The notes under the pieces were generated by a model that saw only the letters and a program-made list of their open reading frames with translations, made no database searches and had not been told where the DNA came from. A stretch of DNA of 64,000 nt from Rhabditoides inermis (taxonomy: Eukaryota; Nematoda; Chromadorea; Rhabditida; Rhabditidae), in contig CAWZYM010000304.1 of NCBI GenBank assembly GCA_963966185.1, forward strand, positions 186,001 through 250,000, in the 5' to 3' direction. Positions 59,507 to 64,000 of the stretch are shown here, one piece after another. The translations under genes and the position numbers were made by a program. Within the stretch, counting starts at the first letter, position 1, and every line of letters begins with the position of its first letter.

Positions 59507-62500
59507 ATGTCTTCCGTGAAGGTTGCGGTCCGCGTCCGGCCGTTCAACAGCCGTGAGATTGGCAACAACTCGAAATGTATCATCGGAATGACTGGCGGAA
59601 CCACCACCAGTCAGTTGTTTACTTGTTTACATGTTGCTGTCTGGTCCACTATCAGTTTGATAATGACGTTTGTGGCATGACACTGCCCTTTCTCTCTCGC
59701 GTCCCAACCCCATCTCTCCCCCGGGACTAAGTGAGTCTAAACGCGCGGGTGTGGGGGGTGGGGGGGAGGGCAATGGAAATAGAAATGCGAAGCGAACAGC
59801 CGGGAATCTCGGAATCGAATGGGTCTCCGGATTAGCCCGGCGAGAAAAATGGGTGGGAGGGCGGTAATGGATGGAGCAGCAACAGGGCAGAGAAGGATTA
59901 AGAGAGCGAGTGTGGCAGATACGTTTCACGAAACGTATCGATTGTGTTCGTGAAGTGTCTCAGAATGAGTTGCATGTGGGATTGCATTATCTCCGCATCT
60001 CTATCCCCCAACGTTTCTTCCAACTGCAGTCTCTCTCTGGTTGTTTTTCGTTGTTCTGTCGCATACATCGGCAGCCAGCTGTCTCTCTCCAACCCCCTTC
60101 CCTTTATGACGTCAATAACAGTTCCCTCCAAAAGTGGGCGGCGCGAGTGTAATGACTGCGTATCGGGCGGTCTGTGGCTGCATATCGGCTGCGTATCGGC
60201 TCGCTCCCTCCCTCCCTCACATGCATAATTGAATAGGAGAGACGCGCGACGACCGGCGAAAAACACAGCGATAAAGTTGTGTGGTGGAATCGAGCTGGGT
60301 CCGGATGGGATAGAGAGGGGAGCAGGCGAGGAGCAGGGGGAGGGGAGAAGGAGAAGGAGCAGGGAGAGAAATGACAAGGAAGGGTCAAAGTACACGAACA
60401 CTCGGTGTCTCGTCATACGTACCGCAATGGAAGCCTTGCTTTGCAGCGATCACTGGCTCGGGCGTGGATCGGACGCACAGCTTCAACTTTGACCACTCCT
60501 ACTGGAGCTGCAACCGAGATGACTCCCACTTCGCCAACCAGGAACAGGTGCGTTCTTTTTAATAGTTTTTGTTTTTGTTTATCCGTGTGTTTTCAGGTGT
60601 ACAAGGATCTTGGAGTGGAGATGCTGGAACACTCGTTTGAAGGGTAAGATCACCTTACGTTTTCGTTTACTCATTACAATGTCATGTTTTCAGCTACAAC
60701 GTATGCATTTTCGCGTACGGTCAAACCGGCGCCGGAAAGTCGTACACGATGATGGGAAAGCCCAACGACGAGAAGGTGAGACCGAGACAATTAATCAATA
60801 TCAATCAATACCTATTCGATATTCAGGAAATGGGTATCATTCCGCGCCTCTGCAATGATCTCTTCGATCGCATCAAAAACGCCGAGGATAAGACAATCCA
60901 GTACTCGGTGAGGAAATCAATAACTAATCGATAATCGATCGATACGCAGGTGGAAGTGTCGTACATGGAGATCTACTGCGAGCGCGTCAAGGACCTCCTC
61001 AACCCCAACAGCAGCGGGAACCTGCGGTGAGTATTTTTGATTGATGACGTCATTATCGATCGATTGCAGTGTGCGCGAGCACCCTCTACTCGGTCCGTAC
61101 GTGGATGATCTGACAAAGCTGGCAGTCTGCTCCTACGATGACATCACCCATCTTATGGACGAGGGAAACAAGGCCAGGTGAGACTTGCGTCGGCTTGCGT
61201 CACCTTGCGTCACTTGCAGGACGGTTGCGGCGACGAACATGAACTCTACGTCGTCCCGCTCGCACGCGGTTTTCACCATCGTTCTCACGCAGAAGCGACA
61301 TGACGAGAACACCAATCTAGATACTGAAAAGGTGTTTGTTTGTTTGTTTGTTTGTTCACTTGTTTACATTTTTGTTTAGGTTTCGAAAATCTCGCTGGTC
61401 GATTTGGCGGGAAGCGAGCGTGCAGGATCAACGGGATGCGAGGGACAGCGACTCAAGGTACTGTAGTTACAGTTATCGCAGTACCGCAGTCCGTTTCAGG
61501 AAGGAGCTAACATCAACAAGTCCCTCACCACCCTCGGTCTCGTCATTTCCAAACTGGCCGAAGAGGTACGCGTTTCGTGAACACTTTTTGAATGTTAGTG
61601 GTTAGTCGTAGTCGTTTTTACCTTTCCCTAGTTGTGTCATGTCCTTTTCCCTTTGCCACTCCTCTCACACTATCCCTTTGTCAGGCCACCGCAGAGAAGG
61701 TTTGTCTGTCCGTCTGTCCCTGTCCCAGTGACGTGCGTGTATGTGTGTCTGTGCTTGTATCCACAGTTCTGTTGCTTGTCTTGTCTTTTTCACTTGTTAG
61801 ATTAATTTGATTGTGATGTTGTGATTTCAGGCTGGAAAGAAGAAGAAGAGCAAGGGAATGATTCCATATCGAGACTCGGTTCTCACCTGGCTGCTCAGAG
61901 AGAACCTCGGCGGAAACAGTAAAGTGAGTTACCATTCTACATACATAACTACTTCTACGTGACTACGTAACTACGTTAAAAATTCACCACTGTCATGTTA
62001 CAGACAGCTATGATCGCCGCACTCTCTCCCGCTGACATCAACTTCGACGAGACACTCGGAACATTGAGGTGGGCGTGGTTAAAGAGGCGCGCCTATGTTG
62101 TATGTCCAGGTACGCTGACCGCGCCAAACAGATCGTCTGTCAGGCAAAGGTCAACGAGGATCCCAATGCCAAGCTCATCCGAGAGCTCAAGGAGGAGGTG
62201 GGATCTCTCTCTCTCCCTCCCTCTTCCACCCCCCCCCCGCCCCCATTTCATCTCTCCTCTGATAGGTGAACAAGCTGCGTTCTCTGCTGGAAGACAAGGG
62301 CATCGAAGTGTCCACCTATGGAGAGCCTTCCTCCGACCAGCCCAGCCGACCCAAGGCTCTCTACTCTGCCCGAGACCACGACACCATCGAACAGCTCAAG
62401 GTGAGCGGACCACGCCCACTCTGACCACGCCCAATCATTTGCAGGCATCTGAAAAGCTGATGGCGAACCTGCAAGAGACGTGGGAGCAGAAGCTACAGAA

Positions 62501-64000
62501 GACGGATGAACTGCGGAAGCAGAGGTGAGTCATCGACCAGTAGATGACTCATTCAATAATCGATGACTCATCCAATAATCAATGTTGTTCAGAGAGGACG
62601 AGCTGCGTGAGATGGGCCTGGCCACGAGCACCGACGGCAACATGCTCGGCGTGTTCAGGTGGGCGGAGCCAGAGGGGGCGTGGCTTATGATATGTGCTTG
62701 CAGCCCTAAAAAGCTACCGCATCTGGTGAACCTCAACGAGGATCCTCTCATGTCCGAGTGCCTGCTCTACTATCTCAAGGAGGGAGTGACCAAGTAAACA
62801 AATTAACAAGTAAACAAACAAGTAAACAAAAAAACTTTAGGGTGGGTCGTCCGGAGGCGTTTCATCGACCGGACATTCTCCTCAACGGAGAGTCGATCCT
62901 CGAACAACACTGCGAGTTCGTCAACGAGGACGGCTGCGTGGCGCTCGTGCCGAAAAAGGTAGGCCATGCTCATCCAGGCCACGCCCACATTCACACATGT
63001 TCAGAACGCACAATGCTTCGTGAACGGAAAGCCGGTGGTGGAGTCGACGGTGCTGCACACGGGAAGGTGAGAGAGAGAGAGAGAGGGGGGGGGGTGGGGA
63101 GTGAGTGGTCTGCTTGCAGTCGCGTGATCCTGGGCAAGTACCACGTGTTCCGCTACAATGACCCGTGCGAGGCGCGCCAGTCGAGGCATAATCTTGCCGC
63201 CATCGCAGCCGGAGGACAGGCGCCAAAGGTTTGTTGAATGCTCCACCTTGTGCATCTACGCCGTCACGGCCCTGCGTACGCATTGAAAGAGCGAAAGAAC
63301 GTGCCTCCTGGTTAGCTCAATCGGTAGAGCACCAGACTCTTACACGTCGGAAGTTCGAACCTTCCCGGGAGCGTATTCTTTTGTTTTCTTCAAGGTCATC
63401 TTTTTATCACATTACGCGGCAGCCACATCTCTTCTTTCACCTCTAGTGGATTTAAGTTATTTTTGAGCGCTGAGAGAGTGAAGTGTGCCCATAGAGTAAT
63501 GAGTGCGCGGTCCCGAAGTGTGATAGAGTTCCGAGTGGCACGCATCCATTCCAACCATAGCTCAGTTGGTAGAGCGGAGGACTGTAGGGTTCGCAGCTAT
63601 CCTTAGGTCACTGGTTCGAATCCGGTTGGTTGGATTTCTTTTGCTATTTTAATCTTTGCGTGAGTATATTGAGCACGTATGAATAAGTTGCACAGAGATA
63701 CAATTTCCGGTTTTACACTTTTTCTTCATTTTTTTAACGCGAAAATATGCTCCACCTAGTACATCGACAAAGTGCCGTCACGGCATTGCGTACCCATTGA
63801 AAGAGCGACATAACGGTCGGTAGAGCACCAGACTCCTATTGATGATCACCATGATTTTTTCAGGAACAACCCATCGACTGGAAATACGCGCAACAAGAAC
63901 TGCTCGAGAAGCAGGGTATCGATCTGAAGGTATGTTTTCTCTCTCTCCCTCTCTTCCTTCACCCCTCCCTCTGCAGGCCGAGATGGAGAAGAAGCTGGTG
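59507..64000 (+). CDS. unc-104: kinesin-3 motor UNC-104/KIF1A, N-terminal part
   Basis: Twenty-three exons from 59507-59609 and 60447-60547 to 63864-63929 and 63977-64000; the gene continues beyond the window. The motor domain starts [14 protein letters not shown]. The P-loop is [10 protein letters not shown] (exon 60694-60775), switch I is [11 protein letters not shown], switch II is VDLAGSER, and [15 protein letters not shown] and [14 protein letters not shown] follow. The lysine-rich K-loop (GKKKKSKG) that gives kinesin-3 its processivity is in exon 61831-61923. Then come the neck coiled coil (62110-62524) and an FHA domain ([17 protein letters not shown], exons 62841-63228). UNC-104 moves synaptic vesicle precursors toward axon tips. 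A 15-base exon (61685-61699, ATAEK) sits just before the K-loop. Intron 1 is 837 bases. The intron 63229-63863 carries a tRNA gene and a tRNA relic. An in-frame ATG at 59471 is less likely, because a TTTCAG lies directly before 59507. Confidence 0.96.
63303..63373 (+). pseudogene. tRNA relic, Lys(CTT)-like
   Basis: A D arm (AGCTCAATCGGTAGAGC), a CTCTTA anticodon-loop motif and a perfect T arm (GGAAG, TTCGAAC, CTTCC) are present. The anticodon and variable region is about five bases short and the 3' half of the anticodon stem does not pair, so a normal cloverleaf cannot form. The anticodon suggests a tRNA-Lys origin. Confidence 0.6.
63551..63634 (+). tRNA. tRNA-Tyr (GTA) with intron
   Basis: The acceptor stem CCAACCA pairs with TGGTTGG plus discriminator A. 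The D arm is GCTCAGTTGGTAGAGC, the anticodon arm GGAGGACTGTAG ... ATCCTTAG has anticodon GTA, and the T arm is CTGGTTCGAATCCGG. An 11-base intron (63588-63598) follows the base after the anticodon, as in other eukaryotic tRNA-Tyr genes. It lies in the sense orientation inside an unc-104 intron. Confidence 0.95.

Larger units (their letters stand above)
63259..63830 (+). repeat. two copies of a tRNA-linked repeat
   Basis: The segment CCGTCACGGC, TGCGTAC, CATTGAAAGAGCGA followed by TCGGTAGAGCACCAGACTC occurs at about 63262-63339 and again at about 63776-63835. The second copy lacks the first half of the tRNA part. The duplication brackets the tRNA-Tyr gene. Confidence 0.7.

Noticed and set aside
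1..64000. CRISPR arrays, bacterial operons or riboswitches
   Set aside because: The repeats are simple microsatellites or transposon remnants, and the genes are intron-containing nematode genes.

Overview
The window is nuclear DNA of a nematode. The best evidence is a complete major sperm protein gene (43427-43860, minus strand, 127 residues); MSP is a nematode-specific sperm cytoskeletal protein. Splice-acceptor-like TTTCAG sites lie 0-50 nt before many start codons, as expected for spliced-leader trans-splicing. Other typical features are short introns, an insulin-like peptide, an ShKT domain and an unc-104 kinesin. A free-living rhabditid or diplogastrid is my guess; species cannot be read from the sequence. 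Gene models below were spliced by eye from donor and acceptor sites, phase and family similarity. Individual exon edges may be off by a few bases.

Layout. 1-3802: a minus-strand cystatin-domain gene runs off the left edge, followed by a small secreted Tyr/Pro-rich protein whose first intron holds an antisense LINE fragment. 4603-19180: six plus-strand housekeeping genes in a row, eIF3b, NECAP, two UBE2J-type ubiquitin-conjugating enzymes, B3GALT6/sqv-2 and PIGW. 21126-24553: an orphan multipass membrane protein with a MITE-like element in an intron. 25273-30320: proteasome alpha subunit pas-7 (minus) and the Puf-A/PUM3 nucleolar protein puf-12 (plus). 32251-34357: an insulin-like peptide (minus). 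38018-40955: a TPR-containing protein (minus). 41671-43103: the ER ubiquitin ligase RNF170, facing MSP tail to tail. 44148-47630: a coiled-coil protein and a small IFT25/CEP104-type domain protein, both minus. 47993-53708: a GPI-anchored Ly6-type protein and a prominin. 55186-57230: a secreted ShKT plus nitrobindin fusion. 59507-64000: the N-terminal half of unc-104/KIF1A, running off the right edge, with a tRNA-Tyr and a tRNA relic in one intron.

Functional links are loose, as expected in a eukaryotic genome. Four genes act at the ER or Golgi (PIGW in GPI synthesis, B3GALT6 in glycosaminoglycan linker synthesis, the membrane-anchored UBE2J2 and RNF170 in ER-associated degradation). The Ly6-type protein is a likely client of the GPI pathway to which PIGW belongs. 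Long polypurine or polypyrimidine microsatellites, mostly (GA)n/(CT)n, fill many introns and intergenic gaps and create large spurious reading frames.

The most interesting items are: a secreted ShKT-nitrobindin protein that keeps the candidate heme-binding histidine; an IFT25-like ciliary domain in a phylum where the C. elegans lineage is reported to lack IFT25; a canonical insulin-like gene split over four small exons; an anchor-less UBE2J paralog with SUMO-interacting-motif-like tails; a prominin with a long lysine-rich first cytoplasmic loop; and unusual splice sites (at least three GC-AG introns and about a dozen TTGAG acceptors).
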